Source of the DNA: Cornus controversa
Taxonomy: Eukaryota > Streptophyta > Magnoliopsida > Cornales > Cornaceae
Direction: 5' to 3'
Assembly: GCA_026545225.1 (NCBI GenBank)
Contig: CM048845.1
Span: 120,407,033-120,471,032, forward strand
Length of the DNA stretch: 64,000 nt
The stretch's first letter is position 1. Each line of letters starts with the position of its first letter. Positions 45,605-58,093 of this stretch are shown piece by piece. The position numbers and the translations under genes were made by a program. The notes under the pieces were generated by a model. The model ran no database searches and had not been told where the DNA came from. It worked only from the letters and a program-made list of their open reading frames with translations.

Positions 45605-48600
45605 ATGGCCTCTGCTGTTTCAGCTAGTTGTGTTTGGTTTGAGCCCTCATGGAAACATTCTACCAAGCTTAGTCAGGTCAAACCTCATTTCTCTTGCTTT
45701 TGTATCATTTCATGAGTTAATTAATTTCCTTACAATCTCAATACCTTTTAGTGTTTGTGTATGCGTTGAGATTAGGATTGTGGATTCATCGCTACTTCGT
45801 GACTTTAATTTATTGTAAATACATATGTATATGCATGTATGTGTGTGTTTATATGTACATTAAAGATTAGATAAGAGATATGGTGGGGGTAGAGACAATG
45901 TAATACTGTCGACCAATGGTGAGTAGTTATTTTTTTATTATTGAGAAGAATAGTGATCGAGTATCGAGTGGCCGGATACTACATATAATCGGTAAATTCG
46001 GTACCTGATATTTAAGTTGGCATGAGGCCTCTGGACATGACTCGCATGTTTTTGTGTTCAACTCATGAGGGTGTCAAACCTCAGCTTTGGTTAATCTGAT
46101 GCACATGGTTTAGCGGTGATGGTGGGTATTTGAAGGCACTAGGCCTATCTCCGAAGGGATGGGGACACATTCTTACCAAAAGAGGAGAAGAAGTCCTTGA
46201 AGGTGCAAGAATAAATTCCAATTATATTGTTAAGAAAGAAATTAAATAAAATAAAGTTACATTGAGAGAGATGGAGATATAGCTCGAAGAGTTAAGAGAT
46301 CGAGGTCAAGAGATTCTTCCACATATTGAGTGTGTTTTAACCCAATTGTAGGAACCATGTGCCCTTTAATAGAGTTCCAGGGGCACCAAATGAAACCCAA
46401 CAATGAGTGTTGGAAAATGATACTCATTATGATTTTTTTTCATCTTACTCATCTGCAAAAAAATTTAATAACTCTACTTAATTTCATCTTACTTGTTATG
46501 TTATGGTTCGAATTTTGTCTTGGTCCGATTTTGACCCGAAAAATTTTATGACCCGTTTTTTCTTGCGGGTCTTGAACCCTGATTAGGACTCTCTTGTAGC
46601 CCTGGTATATAAGGGCATCTAGGATTTAGAGTGGGATTAAAAAGAGAAAACACTAAAAAAATCACACAGAGAGCGAGAGTTAAGGTTTGGGGGTTGAAAC
46701 TTGTAATCTTGATATTCACATAGTGAAATCTTTCGCTGGATATTCTCTTTGCATTATGCCAAACCACGTAAATTCATTTTGTGTGTTGTGCTTGTTTTGT
46801 TTTATGTCGTGTTTCGTGATTGTGCTTGGTTCACGACTGTTTGTCTTGTCGTAACATTACTATATAGGCTATATGGATTTAGGGTTCCACTAATTTTGAC
46901 ATAATTCTAAAGTGTTTGATCATTGATCTATGCATTTGAATATCAATTGTAATATTAAACGGTCGGATTTCAAGTCCATTGATGAAAGAGTTCCACTTTA
47001 TGAAATCAAATGAAACTTAACAACATCTTAGTGTTTGAAGTATTTTTTTAGTTTACAATTTTAATGTGGTCATTGGTTTAAATAAGGCCACTATCAATTT
47101 TGTGATGGGCACATCAAAATATATTGTATGATGTCTAGCATTAAACTAAAGTTGTGACTGCTCCAAATAGTTGCAATATATGTTCATTGGATTATTCAAA
47201 CAAATAGCAAACTTCATTAGCTGAAAAAATCCATTTAATAAAAGAATTAGCAATATTCAAACAAATAGTAGTAAATCAAATTTGAAGAAAACAAAAACAT
47301 ATTGAATCTTTGCAAGAAGTAAAGCACAAAAAGATAGAAGAACAGCTACAATCTACTAGAATTCAAAATGAAATAACAAAACTCCAAAAATCAATTGAAG
47401 AAAATCTTTGTTCTGAACTTCCCAATGCTTTTTGGGAAAGAAAAATACTTATGGTATATTTACCACATGAGAAAGACTTTGATGAAACCAAAATACCAAC
47501 CAAAGTAAGACCAATTCAAATGACAAGAACTATTGCAACATTGTCAAAGTGAGATACAATATTTAATTAAAAAATGATTAATCAAACAAAGTACATCCCC
47601 TTGGTCTTGTTTTGCTTTCTATGTTATATGGTTATATATGAAGAATGCATAAATCAAAAGAGGAACACCAAGATCAATAATAAACTACAAACCTCTTAAT
47701 CAAGCTTTGCAACGGATTAAATATTCAATTCCAAATAAAAAAAGATTTATTATCAAGTTACTTTTCAAAGTAAAAGGACAAAGTCAGAAAAAGATATAGT
47801 GTGCAAGCTTTCTTCCAAACCTGCTTTGGAGAAATTTTCACACCAAGACATGCAAATCAAGACAAAAGTAAACAGGCCACAATAGAGTGAACAAACAAGT
47901 ATTAAGCCATATTAGAGAGAATTATATTGGTGCCTTGGAAATATAATTGGAAGAAAATTAGTTTTAAGTTTGAACTAAGTTTCATGGTGCCGATTCCATG
48001 CTTCAAAAGTCCAACATGGAAAGAAATAGGTTCTTATGTTATGGTGTTCATATATATGACTTGGCAGAATGCGTAAATCAAATTATCCTCTCTCTTCATG
48101 AAGCATTACTTGTACTACTTTGATTTTCTTTTCTTTTTTTCAAGAAATTCAGTTGAAAGATTTATTTCAGCTATATATTTTAATCGGGGATCAAAATATT
48201 TGAGGTGCATATGCTAAAAATGCAAGTGGAGATTCCAAGTCAAATAATTGAACTGCATTCTATGGCCAAATTGATCTATGGTTTCCATCTGTCATTTTGG
48301 AAATCCAACGCATACATTATATTTTTGTTTTTTTGTTCTTTATTCTTATCATGAGCTTGGACTGAAATTTTGGATCTATGGAGAAAACCTGTGAAATTTT
48401 TATAAAGAAGTCTTAACCAAAGACTTTAAAAATTAATGAAAGGAAGGAAAAAGGCTTCACCTGAATTGTGTTGACTTCTGGTAATATACAACTGATCATT
48501 GCCATGGATGATTGAATGAAAATAATAGGAGAAATCCTTATCTTGTTTGGCAGAGGCTCGACAAAGAATTGTCAGAAAAAGCGAAGAGGCAAGACTAGTT

Positions 48601-49471
48601 TATATCATGTTGAGTTAAACTGAGAATTCTGTAACATTTTTTATGCACTGGAATCACTGACTCATGATGTTACTATAAGGGAATCCATTATGTAAACTGT
48701 GTTGAGCAACTTTTTAATTAGAAGAAGAATTCATTGAAATCTTTTACGCACTAAACAATCTAATTCATGCCCCAAGAGCATAAGCATTTATACTGGAATC
48801 AGCACATCTATTTTTATTATCTCACTTGATTAATTTCCAATGTTAACAGGTAAAATAACAGTCAAATTTCTGAATATTTACTTAGAATTCTAGATGAGCA
48901 GAAAATCATTTTTTTTTCTTTGCAGCTTGTGAGATTGTACAGTATATTATGTAAATGGAAAGTAAAACTAAAGCTAATGGACAACAAGATATGCAATTCC
49001 ATTTTTGCATTTTAGAGGTTTACTATATCATGATTGTCCCAACTAATTTGAGTGACCAAACCAGTAATATGCTTGTGTTGCTTACATATGCAGCAGGTAA
49101 CTGGAAGAACTTCTAGTTTGAAGCCGGTTTCTGTGGGTTGGGCTTGGAGTGGCTTCCGTTCTTCAAGAGCCTCGTGCCTTTCCATCTCTTGTGCAGCGGT
49201 ACTTCCATTCCATTATCCCTCTTTATCTATTGCATGACTTGTCTTTAATTTCTCTTTTGAAGCTTCTTCTAGGAAGGAAAGGTCATTTATGTATCTGGTA
49301 AATATACTAAAATTGCAAAATTTGACAGGCAAAGCCCGAGACAGTGCAGAAAGTTTGTGAAATCGTGAGGAAACAACTCGCTTTGCCTCCTGAATCTGAG
49401 CTTACCCCTGAGTCCAAGTTTTCAGCACTTGGCGCCGATTCCCTTGACACAGTGAGCCTCACATTCTTCTT

Positions 49472-49508
<37 letters not shown>

Positions 49509-49765
49509 TAATCAAATGGATACTTAATGGGTTTTAACCATGCCACTTTGTTGCCATTAAATAGCCCAACTACTCATGAATTGGTTGGTTGAGCTACTAT
49601 ATATGAAAATCTAACCATATGAGATGTGAGCAGGTGGAGATAGTCATGGGGCTGGAGGAAGAGTTTGACATTACTGTGGAGGAGGACAGCTCTCAGAATA
49701 TAACAACTGTCCAAGAAGCGGCTGACTTGATAGAGAAACTTGTTCAGAAGAAAGGTGAAGCTTGA
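45605..49765 (+). CDS. Plastid acyl carrier protein (type II fatty acid synthase)
   Basis: Carries growing acyl chains on a phosphopantetheine arm in plastid fatty acid synthesis. Exons: 45605-45676, 49097-49198 (or from 49094), 49329-49451 and 49634-49765, giving 142 or 143 residues, normal for a precursor. The N-terminus MASAVSASC with Ser/Thr/Arg-rich text up to ISCAA is a chloroplast transit peptide. The mature part begins near [17 protein letters not shown]. The phosphopantetheine serine is in ALGADSLDT, cut by intron 3, followed by [18 protein letters not shown] and the C-terminal helix. The first intron is 3.4 kb, and the second exon has a tandem CAGCAG acceptor. The frame and family are unambiguous; the ACP isoform is not resolved. 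Confidence 0.95.
46408..46856 (+). mobile_element. Solo copia-type LTR in ACP intron 1
   Basis: Starts TGTTGGAAAATG and ends CGTAACA. It contains a TATA-like TATATAAGGGCA and the passage GCATTATGCCAAACCACGTAAA, typical of the R/U5 end of plant copia LTRs. No matching 5-bp flanks and no adjacent primer site or coding region are seen. The borders are therefore tentative. Confidence 0.55.
47215..47800 (+). pseudogene. Endogenous pararetrovirus (Caulimoviridae) polymerase fragment
   Basis: Open pieces match the polymerase polyprotein of plant caulimovirids. A coiled-coil-like Glu/Lys/Gln-rich stretch is followed by PNAFWERK and the characteristic [19 protein letters not shown] (before reverse transcriptase). 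After stops and lost sequence a reverse-transcriptase motif [20 protein letters not shown] appears near 47675-47740. Several stops and deletions make it non-functional. It lies inside ACP intron 1, on the same strand as the gene, and is probably an old capture of viral DNA. Confidence 0.7.
49482..49502. repeat. (AT)n microsatellite in ACP intron 3
   Basis: A pure TA/AT tract close to the exon 3 donor. Confidence 0.8.
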
Positions 49766-50385
49766 AGTGAGCCATTGTTAGCTAAGATAGCCAAATGAGG
49801 GATTAAGGTAGAAGTACTTTTAGATTGGTTGAGGCAGAGCATCATTTGGTGAGCTAGCTAGGTTTGTCTTGTTTTGTGCCTTTTGTTTGTTCAGAATGCT
49901 AGATTGGTACTTGTACTGATGATGACCTCCAATTCTTTTCGCAAATTGCGGTAGTAATGAACAAGAACCTCTTTAGACATTTCATGTTTTGCTATGAAGC
50001 ATTCCTTTCATCTTTGAGATCTTTTCCAGAGTATTGTTGCTTTTTTTTTTTCTTTTTTTCGTATTATCTTACATTCGTTGCGCTAATCCACAATTTTGTA
50101 TATCCTCGGCATGCAATTTATTTTCTATTTGTAGCTTGAAGTTTGCTAGTTATGGCTCCCAAAGTGGCATTTTTTAATGATTGGTTCTCCTAATAGAAAA
50201 TAAAATAATGTGATTATTATTTACAATGACTTTGACCACGATGTTGGACAAGGTTTCGTGCTTGGATTTGGAAGAAAACCATTTGGTTTTGTTAGTGAAA
50301 CATTTAAATTCGCAAAGGGACAATTCATTCTTCATAATGGAGAAAAGAATTGAGCCATTGCCATACATATTAGAAATGCCATGCT
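49766..50385 (+). other. 3' UTR and flank of the ACP gene
   Basis: No coding signal. T-rich tracts follow at about 50040. Confidence 0.4.
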
Positions 50386-50485
50386 TAAGTTGGGCAAACT
50401 CGACTGGCCGGGCTTGACTTGAGTAGTCTACATGGAAGATTGAGAGTTCGAGTCCCAATGCAACAAATATATGTGACTTATTTAA
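50386..50485 (+). mobile_element. Possible tRNA-derived SINE
   Basis: A B-box-like GAGTTCGAGTCCC at about 50445, an A-box-like CTGGCCGGGCTTG about 40 bases before it, and an A15 tail near 50482-50496 give a SINE-like order. Weak evidence; no target duplication is seen. Confidence 0.35.
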
Positions 50486-50499
50486 AAAAAAAAAAAAAG

Positions 50500-51212
50500 G
50501 AAAAGAAAAAGTTGATCACAATTGATCTAAATGTATTATTATGAGTAAAATTCAGGCGAGCTTCTATTGAAGTCTTTTAAAATACAAGTTACTAAATCAT
50601 ATTAATTGAGACTGGAATTATATAGTTATTTGCATGAGATAGAATGATGGTTATATTATATATATGGTCAAAGTGCAATAAACCTTCATTTGGTTTCAAA
50701 ATGGTGCACAATATCTTCTTCTTTCTTTTTTGGGTGCAACAAACACTTTTCAACTTACAAATTGATACAATTTACTCTTATTTGGTACTATTTGAATTAA
50801 GAATTGATATAAAATGATAAAAAATACTCTCATCAACAGTTTTGAGCACTCCTCAAATTTGTTACATTAGATAACCGGAGGGAAATTAGGACTTCCACCA
50901 GAAAATGCTGATACAATGAGTGATTTATGTTTGACTGACATGACGTCACTTGTTCGTGGATTCCGTGCAGCTTTAAGGGACTTGCAGGGATTTCATTTGT
51001 TCCTACTCACGCTTAACCAAAATTGGACAGCTCTTTACGAGTGTTTCTAAATATTATAAACAAAACTTCCTCAGGAGATCTTGACAAAGAGGATTTTGTG
51101 GTTCCAGAGTCACCGTCATAGACTGCAGGTATAGGTACTCATTGTCCCTTTCCACCAAGTAAGGATCAGTCCACAGATTCTAGTTCTCCCATCTCACCAT
51201 ATGGTTGGCATC
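50500..51212. other. AT-rich intergenic sequence
   Basis: No gene or clear repeat found. Confidence 0.4.
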
Positions 51213-51357
51213 ATGGGTGCACAAAAAATTTGTAAATTCAATCCGATCCGTTAGTTAATGAATTGGTAATGAATTAAAAAATTAGAATTCGTTAATCACA
51301 AATCAGATTGCGAATTAGAGGGTCAAAAAATCGATCCAATTCACAATCTGATACGTG

Positions 51358-51391
<34 letters not shown>

Positions 51392-51724
51392 GTAATTATA
51401 TGTATAATAATATAATATGATATATACTTACATGGGTAAACCTAAAAACTCAATATATATTATATTTGTTTATTTAACAATTGTATTTGAGATGCGAATT
51501 AAAAAGTGTTGTGTTTGTTGGTCAATTTTTTTTTTTTGGAAATTTTGAAGTAGACAAAAAAAAAATTCAAATAGGAGTACTAGCCCAATCCGTCAATCTG
51601 ATCCAATCCGATCCGTCCGATCCGTTCAATCACGGATCGGATCGAATTAAATTTTCGCCAATCCGTAATCCGCGGATCGGATTAGGATTATGTATAATCC
51701 GATCCGATCCGTGGTCACCTTTAG
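51213..51724. mobile_element. hAT-like element with GGATCGGATCGG subterminal repeats
   Basis: The left end contains GGGTGCACAAA and then CCGATCCG motifs. The right end is full of CGGATCGGATT repeats and ends GGTCACCTTTAG. Flanks TTGGCATC (51205-51212) and TTGACATG (51725-51732) match at six of eight bases, as an aged 8-bp duplication would. A TA-rich core lies at about 51360-51430. Confidence 0.6.
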
Positions 51725-51989
51725 TTGACATGGAAAATTTAGTAAACGGAGCGGGGAACCCTTTCATAGTCTGCGTTTGACATCAAAGTTCTGTGATTTC
51801 CACAAATTTGCTAAGGTTTATCATATTCATAGAGGAAATGTAATTTGAGAAAAAGTTGCAGGGTATTACTTATATAAACCACAAATTATGACTTAAAAAA
51901 GGACAATGAAATGTTATGTCTAGTGTTGGTGTCGACCATCTTGAGCTCGCCACGTGTCGAGTTAATTCACTTATAAAACTAACGTAAAG

Positions 51990-52440
51990 AGTTACAAGGA
52001 GCTTTTTGGACCCCTCCAGAGTAACTATCTTGCGACGAGCTCCTTCCTACGGATAAAATGTCGCAGATGTCCTCTCTACAGATCAACCTCTAATAAATGT
52101 GAGGAGGCATTCCTCTTTATGAATAAAACTTTGCGAGGAATTCCTTCCTCTGGATAAACCTCTACTTGCGACGAGCTCTTCCCTACAAATAAAACATCGT
52201 GTAGGTTCCCTTTATGGATCAACCTCCAATAATGTGAGGAGGCACTCCTCTTTACGAATAAAACCTCGCGAGGAGTTATTTTCTATGGACAAACCTCTAA
52301 CGAGATCCCTTCATTGGAATAAGCCTCGGATAGTGATAAGCTCATCTTTACGGATTAAACATCACGGGAGATCCTCTCTACGAATCAACCTTCCAAAAGT
52401 GAAGAGTTCCTTGCTATGGATAAACTTCGCAGGACTTCGA
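51990..52440. repeat. Array of imperfect repeats of about 30-50 bp
   Basis: Motifs such as GCGAGGAGT, GACGAGCTCCTTCC, CTACGGATAAAAC and TACGAATCAACCTCCAATAA recur many times with drift over 450 bases. The array may be the interior of a degraded LTR element, since non-coding minisatellites also occur inside the retrotransposon at 11.5-16.3 kb. That link is inference. Confidence 0.65.
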
Positions 52441-53314
52441 GGTCCTATGGGGTAGGAGTTCGGATAATTGTCTTATGGAAACCAAGGGTTTGGGTTCTGT
52501 GACTGGAGTCCTGAGTACGCTAAATTACTGGTGAATCCCATCTCTAGCTAGGATGAGTCCCTTCACTGCTAATTGTCTTGTCACAGAGGAAGGAAGAGAT
52601 CCTTGTGAAATGAGTGAACTTCTTTTTTAATCATGAAATTTTGCTGTTGTTTTATAGATTTTTCGCTTTATCAAACAAAATCTCAGCTGTTGATGAGAGA
52701 GATTTTTTTTGCTATATAAATAGAGGAAGAAAATAATAAAAGAGGGGATATTAGAACCATAGAATGAAAAGACAAAAATCAACTTTTTAAGACATAGTTC
52801 TTTTTTTAAAACTAAAACTTGAAATTCCTCAAGACTCTTCTGATAATTTATACAGAATAGTGGACCCCTCCGTGACAACTTAGACTCTCACCTAGACTAA
52901 GATTATTTGGTGACCATTGTAGTTAAAAGTTTGACCTCATTTTTCAGAACCTACTACAAACATCTAGTATCACACATTGGTGCTTTAAATAGGACTATGA
53001 TGCTACACTTGTTCTTATTGAGAATTACTTGGTTGTGGTTTTTTTTCCTAGAATTAATGGTAAAGCATTCTTCAGGTGGAACAATGTGTTCCTTTTGATA
53101 ATGAGTGGGCATGTGGAAAGTAAAATGGGATTCAAAGATATGAAACGGATCTAGAGGGAAGGTATCTATGTTTAGTTTTCTCTTTAACCATTTTTTAATC
53201 TAATTCCTTTAGTTGCACAGAGTAGGAATAACGAGTAGTAGAAGAGACAGAAAGTTATATGGAAAATCCTAAACAGGGAAGAATAACGAAAACTTTTGTT
53301 TCAAGCTAGCAAAA
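52441..53314. other. Intergenic sequence, no gene seen
   Basis: Open frames at 52627-52878 and 52907-53098 have no recognisable domain. Confidence 0.4.
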
Positions 53315-53462
53315 TGTTAGAGGGTTTAATTTGTCCCATATCGGATTCGGATAGGAAAAGACTTGGGTATATAAGGATGAGTATTCAGCACTATCCAATA
53401 TTTTAGACTTTTGGGTAATTGGTAAGCTCCCGACCCGTTACGTTATATTTGGTATTAGAGCC
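53315..53462 (+). mobile_element. Short LTR plus tRNA-Met primer site, TRIM-like remnant
   Basis: TGTTAGAGGGTTTAATTTG begins a stretch of about 135 bases with a TATA-like TATATAAGG. It is followed by TGGTATTAGAGCC at 53450-53462, close to the TGGTATCAGAGC primer-binding site. The small LTR suggests a TRIM. No second LTR is found in the window. Confidence 0.55.
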
Positions 53463-53614
53463 AAACCCAATCTTTCCCAAACCCGCCCCTACAGATGGGA
53501 GCCAAACCCAAGCTTTCCCAAACCTGCCCCTACAGAAAAAAATGGCTCCTATACCCGTCCAATTATTACAGGGCAGGACAGGGCGAAAACCCTATGGGGT
53601 GGACAAAATTGTCA
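53463..53614. repeat. Tandem pair of about 48 bp and right end of a hAT-like MITE
   Basis: AGCCAAACCCAA.CTTTCCCAAACC.GCCCCTACAGA is present twice (53459-53537). The text from about 53570 reads GGGGTGGACAAAATTGTCATCCCT and, past the solo LTR, continues A at 56177. Its reverse complement, TAGGGATGACAATTTTG, resembles a hAT-type terminus. The solo LTR therefore landed in this terminus. Confidence 0.45.
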
Positions 53615-53619
53615 TCCCT

Positions 53620-56171
53620 TGTAAGATCCTGAAATTTTATTCTTCTTTAATTGCTAGTAGGAGCATATTATTGTCTATATGTGATTAAATTCTCATATTT
53701 AGTTTAGTGGAAAAAAATATATATATATTTGTGTAACTGTGCATTATTAAATTAGTAGAGTAAGTTTAGTGAAATTTAATTAAAGATATGTGAGTTTGTG
53801 AGTTTAGTATAATTTTCTATGTTCTTGGGCTTATGTAGAAATATAAAATTTTATTTTATTTTATTTTATTTTCTTGTGGTAGAATTGTAAAAATAATAAT
53901 AATAAAGGAAAAAAATATATATATAACAAACCTTGGTATACATGTGTTACACACCTTATAATTTTAGTTAAATCTATTTAAACAATTTTGGTTGTGAGTC
54001 TAGTACAAATTGCAATGTATATAAATATATATATGTATATAATATATTTTGGGATTGGATTATGGAAGTAAAGAGTGGCCTGTTAAGGAGGGTACAAATA
54101 AGTGTGCACGTGTGTAAATGTGAGTGTATGTATGTTAGTGGCATCAATATATGTAAGTGTAAGTGGGCTGTTAGTTGAATATCTTAAGATATATAAAACA
54201 TGTTACCATTAGTAAGATTCTTTAACTTTATAGATAAATATGTATAAAAAATAATAAATAAAATACAAGACACATGTCACCCACAAACTAAACATATGGA
54301 TATGAGTAAATATACATAACAACACACAACAATTCAGCTTTAGAATCTTATCTTCTGGAAACTTATATATGCCAACTCACACTATTACTCACACACATAC
54401 TTGACACGTATATAAATATATGTATGTATATAGTATGTACAAGACAAAAGCTTCTCTAGAAGCCTGTTTGAACCGCCTACTAGATACTAGTAGTAAGAAA
54501 AGGAAAAACAAAACAGTAAGGTGGAGATTCGGCCAGAAACAAAGAGGAAGACAGAGAGAGAGAGAAAAAAAAACAAAGATAGCAATAAAGTGGTGAGAAG
54601 TGGTGTACGAGTGCTTGTGGGTCTGATTGTGCAGGTTTGTTATTTAATTTCTAGTGAGGCCATTTACTAAAACAACTTGGGTTAATTATTATATATAATA
54701 TAGATATTTAATAGTGTACATATAATGACAGGAATAGAGATAAGGGAAGAGGAAAAGGAGCTTCACAGAGATAGAATAAATTTTATCAGTTAAGGTAGGA
54801 AATGGTCTTATTTTCTTTTATATATAATAAGTCATTATTTAATTTTATGATTAGCTTTTAGTTAACAATTCATGCTTCAGTATTGTTGTTCTATTATCTT
54901 CTGTTAAATTTAAATGTGTAATATTGTATGACTTAAAGCTGTTAGTGATATAGTTGTTGGCTTAATTGGTTTTTATTTGTTAAATTTGATGGATGTGTCT
55001 TTGGGTTATGTTCTTCTAATTAATGGTACAATTGCTACATGCTGAATTTATTTTCTACTTGATTATATATTTGACGTGAATGAATTTTATTTATAAATGA
55101 TATGAAAGAAAGGTTCATATCTTGAGAAAAATGGGAGTGAGAAGGACTGGAGACATTGTATTGGGAACTATTTGAGGAGTGGTACATATTATAAAATTAA
55201 TTAGTGCACGAGGGGCACGGTCCCGGGGTTAAAGGGTCCCCAAAAGGTTCAAGCGAGGGGCACAGTCCCAGGGTTAAAGGGTCCCTAAAAGGAACTAAAA
55301 TTTACTTACACGAGGGGCACGATCCCAGAGTTAAAGGGTCCCTAAAAGGTTTTTTTTAGGTTAAATAAAAATGTTGGAGAATGGTGGAATTGAAAGGATT
55401 TTGGTAAGGGCCCTACAAGTTTGTTGAATAGACAGGGAGTATCTTTTAAACTCATAACTTCTTATTTGTAATTGTTGTTTATATTTTTATTTAAATTGTA
55501 AAACGTTATTATTATAAGTGTTCATTATTCATTATTTGTACAGCATGTCTTGCATATTAAATTGTTATATGTTTAGGATAGTGTTGATTCTTTACTGGGC
55601 TATGTTGGCTCACCCCTATTCTTTTCCCCGCCCAGATTTGTCTCAAGGTGGAAGCTAGAAAGCTAATATATGTGCTTAGATTATGACGTTTCCTACGTGT
55701 ATGATAACCTGATTTAAATGATAGATGCAGGAGGACTTTTGTGTACATTTTGTTACTTTTAATAGGAGCTTGACTTGCACAGTTTTGTAATGTAAATATG
55801 AAGGTTGTGAGGCTCTTGGTGATGGTGTGTGAAATTTGTAAACCTTGTATTATACAACTTAAATCTTTTGGCTTGACAGGTTTTGGGCATATGTAAATTT
55901 TATAAATGGAGTGACTTTTATTATGAAGTTGAATGCATTATTTTTTTTATATATGTTGATTTTGAAATCTCAAGATTTTATACAGGTTCTTATTATGTTC
56001 ATAAGTTCAAAAATTATGTGGATATATTGCCAAAATTTCTCTAAATGAACCTTCAAATGAAAAATATATTTCTAAGAATTGTACGTAAAATTTAACCTTA
56101 ATTTTCTTCTTAAACCATAAACCCTCCACGTCACACCTCAGGTTTTTAGTCTAAAAATACGGGGTGTGACA
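53620..56171 (-). mobile_element. 2552-bp solo LTR with perfect 5-bp target duplication
   Basis: On the + strand it begins TGTAAGATCC and ends GGGGTGTGACA. It is flanked by TCCCT at 53615-53619 and 56172-56176. Read on the - strand it starts TGTCACACCCCG, the typical start of long gypsy (chromovirus-like) LTRs. No internal domain is present, so it is a solo LTR left by recombination between the two LTRs of a full element. It is rich in TATATA and contains a three-copy G-rich repeat. Confidence 0.85.
55204..55350. repeat. Three copies of a GAGGGGCACGGTCCCAGGG repeat
   Basis: A unit of about 40 bases (CGAGGGGCAC.GTCCC.G.GTTAAAGGGTCCC.AAAAGG) occurs at about 55209, 55254 and 55311 within the solo LTR. 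Confidence 0.85.
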
Positions 56172-56176
56172 TCCCT

Positions 56177-56698
56177 AGTTCCCACTAGTCTCGTACGAGC
56201 CCAGTTGTTTTGCACCTCAGACTTAAGCCTACTCTCTCATGTTCAATAGCTACTGTTATGATAGACTGCTGCTTGATTGTTCTTAAAAATTCTATTTAAG
56301 CTCGGTATCTCAAACGATCAATGAATTCAAACAAAAAAGCCAACACTCGTGCAGAAAACAAAAATAAATAGCTTGCCTAAAAAGGTATAACATTGCTGAA
56401 AAACCAAAAAGAAGCTATTGCGTACAAAAAGTGGAGGGAGATTTAAAAAACCCTGGGATTATGTTTATGTAGAGTTTGGAATTCTTGTTTAATTCTTAGA
56501 AGTCTCAGAAAATAGTTAGAGGGAACTTTTCACGCAAATAAAATGAAGTGTTTCAAAATTCTAACACTTTTTAAATTTATTTTATGTATCTGATGAAAGT
56601 TGTAATGATGTAACTTGATTATGTACCAGTAGTCAACAATTAATTCATTCATACCGGTAAACATTTATATTGGTGCAATTTTCTTCCTCTAGCATTAG
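56177..56698. other. Sequence between the solo LTR and the palindrome
   Basis: No gene or repeat recognised. The bases just before 56699 (CTTCCTCTAGCATTAG) are not a polypurine tract, so this side looks like flanking DNA of the palindromic element. Confidence 0.4.
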
Positions 56699-58093
56699 TG
56701 ATCGGCGTTGAATGTTACGCATTCTAACCTCTTAATTTACATATTGTATTCTCTTAGTGATAGTTTATATGTGATTTTACTCTATTTTTGTGTTTTCTGT
56801 CTTTTTCAGGGCCTTAATGATTATTTCTAATAAAACCATGATTTTGGGCTTTTAAAGATGATATCCAAGAAGGTTATATGAAGCCTACATCTAATGGGTC
56901 CCTTCAACTCCTTATTTCAACTCAAATCAGCTCAAGGAAGAGGTTCAAGAGAATTATAATTGCTTAAGAAGATTACGGGCCTGAAGCCCAATTCTACACT
57001 TAATCCAGTTTTAATCCCGTTTTGGAAAGTGGACTGAAAAGATTATTTTCGAGTATCAATTCGACTTAATTCTCGCATGGATTGAACAAAATTCGATTCT
57101 GCACACTTTTGTATTTCACGTAAATTTCATGAATCGGACTTCTACTGGTCAAAACTTGGGCCGAATGTCAGCAGAAAAATATACCTATTTAGGGCTGCGG
57201 GAAAACCCTAATTATTTCCTAATTGGATTAGGATTTTATCTCCTAATTGGATTAGGATTTTATGTATTCTATTGGGGTATAAAGAGGTGAATTGGAGGCT
57301 GTTTTGAGGGGAGAAAAGAAGTGGAGGCCAGGGCAAAGAAGACAGAGACAATCCGGGTTTTATTTATTCATTATGTCTTTTATTATTTTGTTTTCTTCTT
57401 CTTCTTCTACCATGTGTAACTAAACTTCTCAACTAGGGTTGAGGAGGAAACCTCCATTAATGAAGTGAAGTTCTTTTGTTCATTAATTGATTCTCATGTG
57501 TGTGATTTAATTGCTTATGATTTTCGCTTCTTGTGATTAATTATTTTATAATTCTTTCACCATCTATATCATGTATATGTGGTAGTTAGAAAGTATTATA
57601 ATTAATCTAAGCTTGAGTTTGTATTTCTTAAAAGTGATAATCTTTGATCTTATGTTTTTCATTAAATTGGATACATAGGATGCTTAGAATTTTACACAAG
57701 TGAAACGAAGGAAAATCTACCTTTTAATATATTTTTCATAGTGCTTTATTGTTAAATCTTGAGTAAGCAATAGATTGATTTCTTGATTGCTACTCTAATT
57801 TTGGGAATTAATAAATGAATATTAGAAACTTCATGGATTTAACGGTGGTGGAATCCAAAACCTTAGTTATTTTCTTTATTTGATTTCAATAGTGTTATTT
57901 TATTTTCATGTTAGTTTAATTTCTCTCAAATCAACTAAACTTGTGTTTAAACTAGATTAGTTTTAAATTAATTTGAATTTGTATTAGTTTTTTTTCTCAA
58001 AGCATTCCCTTGGGTTCGATCTCGTTCTTGCCGAACTATACTTTAATAGATTCGTACACTTGCGAGTTATTTAACAATTTTAAAACAACATCA
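56699..58093 (+). repeat. Left LTR of the palindrome
   Basis: TGATCGG...CAACATCA, 1395 bp if the LTR ends before the primer-site-like AGTTTTTGGCATC. It contains a GTATAAAGAGG TATA-like site near 57275. The inner border is inferred from family habit, since the 5' LTR of the neighbouring element is outside the window. Confidence 0.7.

Noticed and set aside
45382-45627. 81-codon frame before the ACP start
   Set aside because: Overlaps the ACP leader and start in another frame; no homology recognised.
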